Shown here piece after piece: positions 1 to 8,257 of a stretch of 43,130 nucleotides of DNA (the first letter of the stretch is position 1; the number at the start of each line of letters is the position of its first letter). The DNA lies in the NCBI GenBank assembly GCA_027483345.1, contig JAIXUV010000298.1:1-43130 (forward strand), written 5' to 3'. Source of the DNA: Verrucomicrobiales bacterium (lineage in GTDB: Bacteria > Verrucomicrobiota > Verrucomicrobiia > Limisphaerales > UBA9464). Position numbers and translations under genes: made by a program. The notes beneath the pieces are model-generated. The model was given only the letters and a program-made list of their open reading frames with translations, made no database searches and was not told where the DNA came from.

Positions 1-393
1 CTGCTGGTCGTCGAGGACGAGCCGACGAACCAGAAGTTCGCCCGTCGTCTCCTGGAACGCCTGGGTCATGCGGTGCGGGTCGTGGACAACGGTGACGACG
101 CCCTCTCCGGTTGGTTGGCCGGAGACCGTTATGATGCCGTGCTTCTCGATTGCCAGTTGCCCACGATGAGTGGTTTCGAGGTCGCTTCCCGGCTGCGTGA
201 GCTGGAAGACAGGACGGGATTCCCGGGGCCCAAGGCGCACATCATCGCGCTCACCGCCAGTGTGTTGCCGGAGGACCGCAAGCGGGCGATCGAGTCGGGC
301 ATGAACGATTTCCTGTCGAAGCCCCTCCGCGTGAGCGATCTCGATACGGCATTGGATCGGGTTCCGCTGAAGAGCCATTCGATGTCGCTCTGA
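1..393 (+). CDS. Response-regulator receiver domain, 5' truncated
   Basis: An open frame runs from the first base of the window, so the start lies outside. The visible 130 residues form one CheY-like receiver domain: an acidic VVEDE pocket near the beginning, the phospho-acceptor aspartate in LLDCQLP, the switch region IIALTAS, and the conserved lysine in LSKPL. The protein ends shortly after the domain, with no DNA-binding output module following it. That is the usual arrangement at the C-terminus of a hybrid sensor histidine kinase, but a stand-alone regulator with its output domain upstream cannot be excluded. Phosphorylation of the aspartate is expected from the family. The next gene is on the opposite strand. 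Confidence 0.85.
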   Translation: MLVVEDEPTNQKFARRLLERLGHAVRVVDNGDDALSGWLAGDRYDAVLLDCQLPTMSGFEVASRLRELEDRTGFPGPKAHIIALTASVLPEDRKRAIESGMNDFLSKPLRVSDLDTALDRVPLKSHSMSL

Positions 394-604
394 TCCGGAT
401 CCATCCAAGGGAAGTGAGACGGGGCCTGGCGCGGCCACGCCGGGGCGCCAGAGGGGAATCGGATCCGAAACCGAAGTCGAGACGGCCACGGTCATCCGGT
501 ATCGGCCCCTTCCAAACCGAACCCCTCGTCTACCTTCCTGTTCCTGCGCGGCTTCGTGCTGGGGCGCCTTATGGATGGGCCCATCCGGCCTCGGTTCGGT
601 GACC
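394..604. other. Convergent intergenic spacer
   Basis: No credible gene is seen. An inverted repeat CTGGCGC/GCGCCAG (426-432 and 445-451) lies between the receiver-domain gene and engB, which converge. It could end transcription but has no T-rich tail, so this is weak. Confidence 0.3.
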
Positions 605-1327
605 TCACCAAGGGCGGGCCGAGTCCCGATCCGGTCTCCGCCGAGGCGCCGCAGGCAGCGGCTTCTTGCCCTTGGGGGGCTCGTTGGTCGGAATCTCCGA
701 GGCGACCCCTTCGGTCACGGACTTCAAGGCTTCGTCGATGACCTTCAGCAGAGCCGTCCGCCCGGAGAGCTTGCGAGCGGAGCAGACGAGCGTGTTCGGA
801 AGTCCGTCGCACCAGGAGGAGATCCGTGATTGGAAGTCCTGGATGTTCGCTTGGACTGTCCCCGGGCTGGCCGCGTCGGACTTGGTGAAAACGAGCACGA
901 ACGGCACCTCGTTTGCGGCGAGCCACTCGACGAATTCAAGATCGAGCGCCTGGGGTGGAAGGGAGCCGTCGACCAGGGCGAAGACACAACAGAGGTTTGG
1001 ACGGTCCCTGAGGTACTCCATGACCGACTTGTTGAACTTCTTGGAATCCTTCCTCGCGACGTGCGCATAGCCGTAGCCGGGCAGGTCCACGAGGCGCCAT
1101 CGGCGGTTCAGTTCGAAGAAGTTCAGCGTCTTGGTCGAGCCGGGCTTCGCGGAGACCTTGGCGAGATCCGTCGAGCCGGTCAGGAAGTTCACCAGCGACG
1201 ACTTCCCCACGTTGGAACGCCCGATGAAGGCGAACTCAGGAAGGATTTCGTCGGGACATCCCTCGAGGTCCGGGGCACTGCATTCGAATCGGGCGGAGAC
1301 GATGTTCACAGGTTCTACAACCGACAT
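605..1327 (-). CDS. engB: Ribosome biogenesis GTPase YihA/EngB
   Basis: A 240-residue TRAFAC-class GTPase of the EngB/YihA/YsxC family, which assists assembly of the large ribosomal subunit. G1 is GRSNVGKS at about residues 36-43, G3 is DLPG at 81-84 followed by YGYA, G4 is TKSD at 148-151, and the G5-like SARK lies near 187. EngB is normally about 200 residues; here a basic, proline-rich tail of roughly 35 residues extends the C-terminus. The start is the ATG at 1327, which gives the usual short N-terminus before G1. The open frame extends further upstream, but that sequence has no family similarity and crosses the rho leader. The gene is divergent from rho. Confidence 0.95.
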   Translation of the reverse strand: MSVVEPVNIVSARFECSAPDLEGCPDEILPEFAFIGRSNVGKSSLVNFLTGSTDLAKVSAKPGSTKTLNFFELNRRWRLVDLPGYGYAHVARKDSKKFNKSVMEYLRDRPNLCCVFALVDGSLPPQALDLEFVEWLAANEVPFVLVFTKSDAASPGTVQANIQDFQSRISSWCDGLPNTLVCSARKLSGRTALLKVIDEALKSVTEGVASEIPTNEPPKGKKPLPAAPRRRPDRDSARPW

Positions 1328-1571
1328 CCTTCCACGGTTTCGAGGTCCGGCACACCTCCAAATTGAACTCCCCCCGGTTCCCCTGCGCCGGATGGTCACG
1401 CCCGTTCCTGTAAAAGAAGGTTGCCGTGCCGACGTCCCCGCTCTATTTGTGGCGCGTCTGAAGCCCGTCTGCCCGCGATTCCCGCGGTGCAGCTTCCCCA
1501 AGTCAACGTTCCCGCGGCAACACTTCCGCCGCATCTGGGTTCGGGCCCTTCCGACACGCACCAAAGTTCCC
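1328..1571. promoter_or_regulatory. Divergent engB/rho upstream region
   Basis: A 244-bp spacer between divergently transcribed engB and rho must hold promoters for both. I cannot assign convincing -35/-10 boxes. The rho leader is long enough for the Rho autoregulation known in other bacteria, but no attenuator was identified here. Confidence 0.4.
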
Positions 1572-3065
1572 ATGAGCAACGAGCAGACCCCTGCGGTCCC
1601 TCCCGCCCAAAATCCGGGCGGTTCGAATCCTTCCACTTCCAACCCGCCTCCCGGACCGACATCCGCTCCGGCCTATGAGCCGGGTCCTGCCCAGGGCGGC
1701 CAAGGCAGCCAATTCCAGCCCGGACAGCAGGGCTACAACGCTCCCCGCCCAGGCGGCGGTGGTGGCGGTGGCGGTGGCGGTGGCGGTCGTCAGTTCGGTC
1801 GCGGCGGCGGACACCAGCAGCACCGTCACGGCGGCCACAACCAAGGCCGTCACGGTGGCGGTGGTGGTGGTGGTGGCGGCGGACGCCAGTTCAACAATGG
1901 CCCCCAGGGTGGCTATCAGGGCCAGGGCGGAGGAGGCGGTGTTCCTCCGCAACCGGTGGGAGAGCCGGTGATCATGGAAGGCTGGCTGGAAATCTCGGAG
2001 AAGGGCTTCGGTTTCCTCCGTTCGTCCAAGGGCAATTTCTCGCCGAAACCCATCGACGTCTTCCTCACCCCGGATTCTATCAAGCGCCTCTCGCTGCGTG
2101 AGGGCTGCCAGGTGAAGTGTTCCGTGAACCCGCCGCACCGTGGGAGCAGCCCGCAGATGCGCGAGGTGATCGAGGTCAACGGGCGCTCCTATCAGGACTA
2201 CCTGCATTCGATGCGGTTCGAGAACCTCACCACCATCGATCCGATCGACAAGTTCCAGCTCGAAACCGCACCCGACCTGATAGAGACGCGCATCATCGAT
2301 CTGGTGACCCCGATCGGAAAGGGCACCCGCGGCCTGATCGTCGCGCCGCCCCGCACCGGCAAGACCACGATCCTCAAGCAGATCTGCAACGCCATCACGA
2401 CCAACCATCCCGAGGTCCATGTGATGGTGCTCCTCATCGACGAGCGTCCCGAGGAAGTCACCGACTTCCAGCGGAGCGTGAAGGCCGAGGTCGTGGCGTC
2501 GAGCAACGACCAGGACCTGGAGACCCACGTGCGCCTGAGCCGCTTCATGATCGAGCGCTGCCGGCGGATGGTGGAATCCGGCAAGGACGTGTTCGTCCTT
2601 CTCGACTCGATCACCCGCGTGGCGCGCGCCTACAACTCCGTCCACGGAGGCTCCGGACGCACCATGACCGGCGGCGTCGACGCACGGGCGCTTGAGATCC
2701 CGCGCAAGATGTTCGCCGCCGCGCGCAAGGTGGAGGAGGGCGGTTCCCTGACGATCCTCGCGACGGCGTTGGTGGACACCGGCAGCCGAATGGACGAGCT
2801 CATCTTCCAGGAGTTCAAGGGCACCGGAAACATGGAGCTGATCCTCGACCGCAAGCTCTCCGAGCGCCGGCTGTATCCGGCCATCGACATCCCGAAGTCG
2901 GGCACCCGCAAGGAGGAGAAGCTTTTCGCCGCGAACCAGATCGACGCGATCCGCAAGCTCCGCCGCATGATGACGGACCTCCAGCCGGTCGAGGCGATGG
3001 AGACGCTCATCGCCGCCTTGAAGAAGCACAAGACCAACGCCGAGTTGCTCGGGAAGCTGGGCTGA
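1572..3065 (+). CDS. rho: Transcription termination factor Rho with Gly-rich N-terminal insertion
   Basis: A 497-residue Rho, the hexameric RNA-dependent ATPase that ends transcription; E. coli Rho is about 420 residues. Residues 1 to about 130 are low-complexity: Pro/Ser/Gln-rich, then two long polyglycine runs with scattered Arg, His, Gln and Asn (RQFGRGGG, HQQHRHGGHNQGRHGG). The cold-shock-type RNA-binding fold follows (GWLEISEKGFGFLR, about 137-150), then the RecA-like motor with Walker A PPRTGKTT (about 259-266), Walker B VFVLLDS, and the downstream R/Q-loop region. The start is the ATG at 1572; the open frame upstream of it reads through the engB/rho spacer and is not Rho-like. The gene appears monocistronic and is followed by a strong terminator. 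Confidence 0.97.
   Translation: MSNEQTPAVPPAQNPGGSNPSTSNPPPGPTSAPAYEPGPAQGGQGSQFQPGQQGYNAPRPGGGGGGGGGGGGRQFGRGGGHQQHRHGGHNQGRHGGGGGGGGGGRQFNNGPQGGYQGQGGGGGVPPQPVGEPVIMEGWLEISEKGFGFLRSSKGNFSPKPIDVFLTPDSIKRLSLREGCQVKCSVNPPHRGSSPQMREVIEVNGRSYQDYLHSMRFENLTTIDPIDKFQLETAPDLIETRIIDLVTPIGKGTRGLIVAPPRTGKTTILKQICNAITTNHPEVHVMVLLIDERPEEVTDFQRSVKAEVVASSNDQDLETHVRLSRFMIERCRRMVESGKDVFVLLDSITRVARAYNSVHGGSGRTMTGGVDARALEIPRKMFAAARKVEEGGSLTILATALVDTGSRMDELIFQEFKGTGNMELILDRKLSERRLYPAIDIPKSGTRKEEKLFAANQIDAIRKLRRMMTDLQPVEAMETLIAALKKHKTNAELLGKLG
1756..1882 (+). repeat. GGT/GGC triplet microsatellite within rho
   Basis: Two tracts of repeated glycine codons (about 1756-1788 and 1855-1881) encode the polyglycine runs of Rho. 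They are iterated GGT/GGC triplets separated by an Arg/His/Gln-coding segment. Being triplet-based, slippage would alter run length in frame rather than inactivate the gene. The tracts are also G-rich on the coding strand. Confidence 0.75.
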
Positions 3066-3087
3066 TCCCGGGGATTCCCGGCCGTGG

Positions 3088-3127
3088 AAAGGGCGTCCGA
3101 TCGCTGGATCGGGCGCCCTTTTCCTTT
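3088..3127 (+). terminator. Rho-independent terminator after rho
   Basis: A 12-bp stem with one T.G pair (GGGCGTCCGATC/GATCGGGCGCCC, 3091-3118), a GCTG loop, AAA before and TTTTCCTTTC after. It lies between the convergent rho and PVC heme-protein genes and could work in both directions. Confidence 0.85.
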
Positions 3128-3133
3128 CGTCGG

Positions 3134-6100
3134 CTAATCCTTCGCGGGAAGGGCGACCTGGGTCGGATGGCGCAGGTAGGCCACGAGGTCGCGTCGCTCC
3201 GCCGCGGTCATTCCGTCGAGGAGTCCCTCCGGCATCATCGAACTGGATTGCGTCTCGATCCGGCCCACGTCTTCGCGGGTCAGCGTCAGCGGACCGGCAG
3301 CTGTCAGCAGGGTGATGGCTCCGGGATTCGGCGACCGCAGCAGGCCATTGAGGGTGCGGCCGTCCTTGGTTTCGACCACGGTCATCCGGTAGTCGGCGGC
3401 CACGACGGAGCTGGGTGCGACGACGTTCTCAAGCAGGTAGCCCAGGTCGGAACGTCCCGATCCGGTGAGGTCCGGTCCCAGTTCGCCGCCTTCGCCGTAG
3501 AGCTTGTGGCAGGATGCACAGATCCGCTGGAACAGGCGTCGGCCCGCGACGAGGTCCTCCTTCCCGTTTGCCGCTGAGAGTTCCATTCGAAGCCGTTCGA
3601 TCGACTGGCGGAGATCCGGATCCGCAGCGCCGACCGTTCCCCAGGTTTCCCCCAGACGTCGCGAGAGCGATTCGTCGCCCAGACCGACGATTTGACGGGC
3701 CACCGCCGGGGAAATGTCCGCCGCGGCGATCCGTCGGTCGGCGACGGCTTCGACGACGGCCTTGGCGGTGGCGACGCGGGATGCGGCCGCGGCAATGACC
3801 CGAGCCCGATCCGGAGGCTGCATCCAACGCAGCTTGCCTCCGATCAACGCGGGTGCTGCGGAGTCTCCGATCCCTATCAAGCCCAAGAGCGATTCCGTCC
3901 AAAGATCCCGCTCCTCGGCCAGTTCCTTCAGCAGTTCACCGAGTCCCTCGGGGCGCGCCTCCACGATGGCGGACAAGGCGGACCTGCGGGCGGTTGGATC
4001 CGCCTGTTTGTCCCGTGCAGTCGCCTTCAGGGAGTCGATGGCTCGGCCGTCGCCGAACACGGAGCCCAGTTCGACGGCCAGCGCACGGACCCGCGGATCC
4101 TGGCTGGTGGCGAACCTCTTCGAGGCTGCGGACCAAGTGCCCGGTGCAGCAACCTTTCGTGCACCCCGCAGGCCGGTGGCAAGTGCCTCGAGGACGTCCA
4201 ATTGCTCGGTTGAAGGACGGTCCGTGACCTTCTTCAGCAGTTCTCCGAGTTGGAGATGGAAACGGGGCAGTTCTTCCGCCATCCGTCGGGCGAGGTTGTG
4301 TCTCAGCAGATGGATCCGCGAGTCGGCCGCGATGCCCAGCGCCTCGTTGGGATGTGTGTTCACCAACGGTTCCAGGGCGAACCACAACATTCGTCCCAGG
4401 TTGGCATCGGCGTCGTCTTCCTGTCGGAGGCTCAGCGCCGCAAGGATGGGGACGCGTTGCTCGTGGCGAATCCTTCCCAGGGTCGAGGCGATGTAGAGCC
4501 GGACCAGCGCGGATCGGTCGGTGCGGGAGAGAACCGTGAGTTCACCCACGGTCGGCGCGCCGGGTTCCGGGAGTTCGTCCGCGAGAAGTCGCACGGCCCA
4601 ACTGCGGACATGCTCGTCCGGGTCCCTCAGAAGACGTCGGAGCAGCTCCGGGGAGGCTCCATCCGAGGCCACCAAGGCCCAAAGCGCGCGGAGGCGTCCC
4701 AGGCGGGATGGATCCGAGGCCAACCTTTCCTGGAGAGTCGAAATGGCGGGCTCACCCAGATTTCCGGCCGCGGCCCGATCACGGAGGAGAATCCTTCCCA
4801 TGCGCCGCCGCCACTCCGATTTCCCCGACTGGCTTTCGATCAACTCCTCCAAAGTGGGGCTGGTCCCGAAGGCGGCCAAGGCGCCTGGCGCGTTGGTGTA
4901 GGCCAGGCGGTAGATGCGGCCGGAACTCCGGTGCACACCGTCGTGTTCATGGCACTCACCGGTGTCCGACCAGTCGGAGATGTAGGCGGCGCCGTCGGGT
5001 CCTTGGATGATGTCGGTCGGGCGGAACCATGGATCCGGGGAGAAGCCGAAGTCCGGGGAATGTCTTCCCACGAAGCCGGACCCTTTCCGTTCGAGGCGTT
5101 CGCGGTTGATGCGACGTCCATGGAGATTGAGCGTGAAGAGGGCTCCTTCGTATTCCGGCGGCCAGTTGCCACCCTGGTAGATCATCAGGCCGGTATGGGC
5201 ATGCCCTCCACCGAGGGAGTCGCTGCCGGACGCCACCGAACCGTCCTGTTGTCCCGCGCGGGAGCGGGTCCAACCGGCGCCGGTGTCGAAGTGGAAATGG
5301 TCGGCGTGCTGCTCGATCGGCGAATAGACGTAGGGGGTGGGATCCTCGCCGTACATCCTGCGGTAGTGGGCACCAGGAATGGCATGCCAGAGGTGTCCGA
5401 TGACGGTGTTGATGAAGAAGGGTTCGCCTTCGGGATTCCAGTCGTTGCCCCACGGATTGGTCGTGCCGTGCGCCACGGACTCGACTCGGCGTGTCTTGGG
5501 ATGGTAGCGCCAGATGCCGCCACCCATGTTGATCCGCGCGGATTCCGGGTCTCCGGGACGCCCGACCCGGGTGGGACTGGAGATCCCGACGCGGCCCCAG
5601 AGCCATCCGTCGGGTCCCCAGCGAAGGCCATTGGCGAGGGTGTGGTGGCTGCCGGTGGTGGTGTCGAATCCGTCCAGGATCGTTTCGGGCGGCCCATCCG
5701 GGATGTCGTCTCCATTGCGGTCCGGCACGAAAAGCAGGCGGGGAGGGCAGAGCAACCAGACTCCACCGAGCCCTGTCTCCACGCTGGTCAGAAGCTTGAG
5801 GCCGTCGAGGAACACCTTCCTGGATTCGGCCCGGCCATCACCGTCGTCGTCCTCCAGGATCAGGACCCGATCGTCGAGGTTGGTAGCGAAGAGCACCGGT
5901 GGTTCCGCATAGGTGAAGTTCTCGGCAACCCAGAGGCGTCCCCGGGGATCGAAGGTCAAGGCGATGGGCTGACGGACGTCGGGTTCCGCCGCCACCACCG
6001 AGACGGAGAATCCTGGCGGGAGCCTCCATCCGGCGGCGGCTTCCGATGGAGTCAGAGGTCGTGTGGTCGATCTCTCCGTGTCGGCTGGGAATGATGGCTC

Positions 6101-6166
6101 GGCTCCCTTCAGCCCGAGGCATGCGAACAGCATGGCGCCAAAGCCGCGGAAGATAGGGAAGACCAT
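3134..6166 (-). CDS. PVC-type membrane-bound dehydrogenase / CxxCH heme protein
   Basis: A 1010-residue exported protein of the type common in Planctomycetota and Verrucomicrobiota. A hydrophobic N-terminal segment (residues 1-21) looks like a signal peptide. Residues of about 45-440 match the PVC beta-propeller-like 'membrane-bound dehydrogenase' domain (LTFDPRGRLWVAE, DRNGDDIPDGPP, GPDGAAYISDW). The middle, about 460-840, is helical with HEAT-like repeats (DEHVRSWAVRLL, DPRVRALAVEL). The C-terminus is a cytochrome-c-like domain with the heme site CASCH at 883-887 and a likely methionine ligand in SSSMMPEG near 977. It probably acts in periplasmic electron transfer or oxidation of a carbohydrate-type substrate. 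The substrate is unknown. Confidence 0.9.
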   Translation of the reverse strand: MVFPIFRGFGAMLFACLGLKGAEPSFPADTERSTTRPLTPSEAAAGWRLPPGFSVSVVAAEPDVRQPIALTFDPRGRLWVAENFTYAEPPVLFATNLDDRVLILEDDDGDGRAESRKVFLDGLKLLTSVETGLGGVWLLCPPRLLFVPDRNGDDIPDGPPETILDGFDTTTGSHHTLANGLRWGPDGWLWGRVGISSPTRVGRPGDPESARINMGGGIWRYHPKTRRVESVAHGTTNPWGNDWNPEGEPFFINTVIGHLWHAIPGAHYRRMYGEDPTPYVYSPIEQHADHFHFDTGAGWTRSRAGQQDGSVASGSDSLGGGHAHTGLMIYQGGNWPPEYEGALFTLNLHGRRINRERLERKGSGFVGRHSPDFGFSPDPWFRPTDIIQGPDGAAYISDWSDTGECHEHDGVHRSSGRIYRLAYTNAPGALAAFGTSPTLEELIESQSGKSEWRRRMGRILLRDRAAAGNLGEPAISTLQERLASDPSRLGRLRALWALVASDGASPELLRRLLRDPDEHVRSWAVRLLADELPEPGAPTVGELTVLSRTDRSALVRLYIASTLGRIRHEQRVPILAALSLRQEDDADANLGRMLWFALEPLVNTHPNEALGIAADSRIHLLRHNLARRMAEELPRFHLQLGELLKKVTDRPSTEQLDVLEALATGLRGARKVAAPGTWSAASKRFATSQDPRVRALAVELGSVFGDGRAIDSLKATARDKQADPTARRSALSAIVEARPEGLGELLKELAEERDLWTESLLGLIGIGDSAAPALIGGKLRWMQPPDRARVIAAAASRVATAKAVVEAVADRRIAAADISPAVARQIVGLGDESLSRRLGETWGTVGAADPDLRQSIERLRMELSAANGKEDLVAGRRLFQRICASCHKLYGEGGELGPDLTGSGRSDLGYLLENVVAPSSVVAADYRMTVVETKDGRTLNGLLRSPNPGAITLLTAAGPLTLTREDVGRIETQSSSMMPEGLLDGMTAAERRDLVAYLRHPTQVALPAKD

Positions 6167-6729
6167 GCCTCAGGCTGCCGCGCGGCGGAAACCAAGGCAA
6201 CGTGGCAGAGCCCTTGGGAACCCTTCGGAACGGCCGGCGCCGCGGACGGCTTCTCCCGACTTCAGCGCGATGCGGGATCCGGTGCAGGCCAACCCCCATT
6301 CCAGATCCTGGAAACGAAAACTGCGGAAGACTAAGCGAAGTCCCGGCCTTTGGATGCGTTGCATCGACCAGGAGGTGAAGGAGTCCGGAAAGAAAGAAGC
6401 CGGGCGCAGTTGGTTGAAGGGACAATCATGCGCCCGGCTCCGGACCATCACCCGATGACCCGCGGAGAAGGACGGAAGGATAGAAGTAAGGGTTACGTTT
6501 GTTCCCAAAGACGGCCTGCGCCGACAAGCTGCTGATTCCAAGGCATTAAAAGCATCGGTCCTTCCTGGTTTCCTGCTTGGGCGCTGGTTGCCCATCAGGA
6601 TGGAAATTGAAGTGAGACCCTGGTTGGAGACCCAAGTGGCGAAGGGAGCCGGTAGGGCGCCGACCCTGTCGATTGGGCGCGGCAGAGGTGCCACTGACAA
6701 CCGGAAGCACTGGGCTGTCGAAGCCTGAA
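6167..6729. other. 563-bp intergenic region
   Basis: This spacer lies upstream of the PVC heme protein and downstream of the BlaR-like gene. Several open frames cross it but none has recognisable domains or a convincing start. The only clear structure is the 6383-6445 inverted repeat, listed separately. It should contain the promoter for the PVC heme-protein gene, which I could not locate. Confidence 0.5.
6383..6445 (-). terminator. Probable terminator on the minus strand
   Basis: A perfect 11-bp inverted repeat, AGCCGGGCGCA (6398-6408) and TGCGCCCGGCT (6429-6439), with a 20-nt loop. Read on the minus strand the stem is followed by TCTTTCTTTCC, a U-rich tail. An outer pair, GTCCGG/CCGGAC (6383-6388, 6440-6445), can extend the structure around that tail. 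It sits about 290 bp after the BlaR-like stop codon, so it may end the BlaI-BlaR transcript. Confidence 0.55.
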
Positions 6730-7737
6730 CTACGATGTGGCCGTCGCTGAAACCGCGGTTCCCGGGTTTGGGTGACCTGTGGGGGTGGGTTCCCCATCGG
6801 TCAGTCCGACCAAGATGAACGCCAGCACCGTGCAGAAGCCCACCACCCAGGTCCGGTGTTCGGTTCGGAATCGGGCGATGGCACGCACCCGGTGCACCAG
6901 CGACTCCGGGGCTTCCGCTCCGCCGTCGAATCGGAGGAGGGCCTGACCGATCCGAGTCGGACCGGCCGACATCAACTCCAAGACCCGAAGGAGGACCCTT
7001 CCATAGGTCTGGTTGCAGCCCGGTGTGGAAGACAATGCGTCGGCGTCACACGCCTCTTCGCGATCCTCACGCAATTTGCGGTAAACGGTCCAGACGACCG
7101 GATTGAACCAATGGACCGCGCGGACGATCTCGAGAAGCCAGTTCCAGAGGAGGTCCCCCCGTCGGAGATGGCCAAGTTCGTGGAGGAAGACCAGCCGCAT
7201 CTCCTCCTGGGAAAACGTCGTTGAAAAACCGACCGGAACGAGGAGGCGCGGATGGATGGAGCCGATCAGGCAGGGGCTTTGAACCCGACCGGTTTCCATG
7301 AGGTGAACCGGTGCGGAAATGCCGGACTCAATGCGGCAACTCTCCCACAACCACCAAACCTCCCAGGAGTCGATCGGCTTGGAATCGCGAACCATCCACC
7401 ACGCCTTGGCATGCCCGAAGAGTGTGCGCATCAACAGGATGGATGCGCCGAAAAGCCAGGCCAACGCCATGCCATTCCAATGTTCGGCTGGGATCTCCGC
7501 AGCCGAGAGCCGGGGCAGGAGTGGGCCGGTGAGGTTGAACAGGCTGACTGGACTGGGAAGCTGGATGGGCCAGGCCAATCGGACGATCACCACCAGCCAA
7601 AGGAGACAGCGCCATTCCGGTCCCAGATGGCGTCCAAGCAGACTACGGACGCCGAAGATGGCCATTCCAAGAATGGCGGCGTGGGACGATGCCCCAAGGA
7701 GGGCGAGGCCAAGATCGCGCACGGTTTCCGGGTTCAT
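6730..7737 (-). CDS. M56 family (BlaR1-like) membrane metallopeptidase
   Basis: A 335-residue integral membrane protein of peptidase family M56. Transmembrane segments are visible near residues 17-34, 43-60 and 92-107. The zinc protease motif HELGH is at 186-190 with the downstream RRGDLLWNW, and another membrane segment (FCTVLAFILVGL) lies near the end. It stops a few residues after that segment, so the extracytoplasmic penicillin-binding sensor domain of classical BlaR1/MecR1 is absent. In the family, the activated protease leads to loss of the partner repressor. The BlaI-type gene is 33 bp upstream on the same strand, so the two are almost certainly co-transcribed. The inducing signal is unknown. 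Confidence 0.88.
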   Translation of the reverse strand: MNPETVRDLGLALLGASSHAAILGMAIFGVRSLLGRHLGPEWRCLLWLVVIVRLAWPIQLPSPVSLFNLTGPLLPRLSAAEIPAEHWNGMALAWLFGASILLMRTLFGHAKAWWMVRDSKPIDSWEVWWLWESCRIESGISAPVHLMETGRVQSPCLIGSIHPRLLVPVGFSTTFSQEEMRLVFLHELGHLRRGDLLWNWLLEIVRAVHWFNPVVWTVYRKLREDREEACDADALSSTPGCNQTYGRVLLRVLELMSAGPTRIGQALLRFDGGAEAPESLVHRVRAIARFRTEHRTWVVGFCTVLAFILVGLTDGEPTPTGHPNPGTAVSATATS

Positions 7738-7770
7738 ACCGAGAGGGGTTACGCGGACCCTCCAAGCAGT

Positions 7771-8148
7771 TCACTTGCCGGCGTCTTCTTCCAAGGCCTG
7801 CTTCAGTTCGCGGATCTGCTTTTGGGACAATTGCCGTCCGTCGACGAAGTGGGCCAGCATGGTGGCCACGGAGCCGCCGAAAACCCGGTCCAAGAACGAA
7901 CTGGAAACCGAAGCCACACAGTCCTTCTCGTTGACCGTGGCACTGTAGAGATAGGCCCGTCCTTGCGGGCTGTAGCTCAGGGCGCCCTTCTTCACGAGGC
8001 GGTTGAGCAGGGTTTTCGCGGTGACCGGGTGCCAGGAAGAGTCCTCGGATTGGAGATCCGAGATGATGTCGGCCGCCGTGATGGGTTGCCGACGCCAGAC
8101 GATCCGCATGATTTCCCACTCCGTTTCCGAGATGCGAGGCAAAGACAT
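7771..8148 (-). CDS. BlaI/MecI-family transcriptional repressor
   Basis: A 125-residue winged-helix repressor of the BlaI/MecI (penicillinase repressor) family. It begins with the typical MSLPRISETEWEIMRIVW helix, continues with the recognition region (HPVTAKTLLNRLVKKGAL) and the wing GRAYLYSA, and ends with the dimerisation helices after SSFLDRVFGGSVATMLAHF. The ATG at 8148 is chosen over the ATG-less extension upstream because AGGAG lies four bases before it and it begins exactly at the family N-terminus. It is followed by the M56 protease gene. It is expected to repress its own operon and release it when the protease is activated. Confidence 0.92.
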   Translation of the reverse strand: MSLPRISETEWEIMRIVWRRQPITAADIISDLQSEDSSWHPVTAKTLLNRLVKKGALSYSPQGRAYLYSATVNEKDCVASVSSSFLDRVFGGSVATMLAHFVDGRQLSQKQIRELKQALEEDAGK

Positions 8149-8163
8149 GGAACTCCTGGATTT

Positions 8164-8211
8164 GAGGTGAAGCACTGGCGACCCCAAACGAGTACGCCGA
8201 GGATTCACCTC
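8164..8211. promoter_or_regulatory. Inverted repeat upstream of the BlaI-type gene
   Basis: Perfect 8-bp arms GAGGTGAA (8164-8171) and TTCACCTC (8204-8211) flank 32 bp, directly upstream of the blaI-type start. The position suits a repressor operator or promoter architecture. The sequence does not match the TACA-N-TGTA core of known Bla/Mec operators, so the assignment is speculative. Confidence 0.3.
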
Positions 8212-8257
8212 TGTCAACGATGGCTCCCGATCTCTGCAGGGCGCACCGCAGGAGACC

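Noticed and set aside
1503-3029. A 508-codon open frame opposite rho
   Set aside because: It has no domain similarity and mirrors the Rho codons on the other strand. Such long antisense frames are common in GC-rich genes.
4250-6094. A 614-codon plus-strand frame opposite the PVC heme protein
   Set aside because: The minus-strand frame has clear domains; this one has none and no plausible start.
6170-6700. A 176-codon minus-strand frame in the 563-bp spacer
   Set aside because: No domain, poor start context, and it runs through the terminator-like stem. Not supported as a gene.
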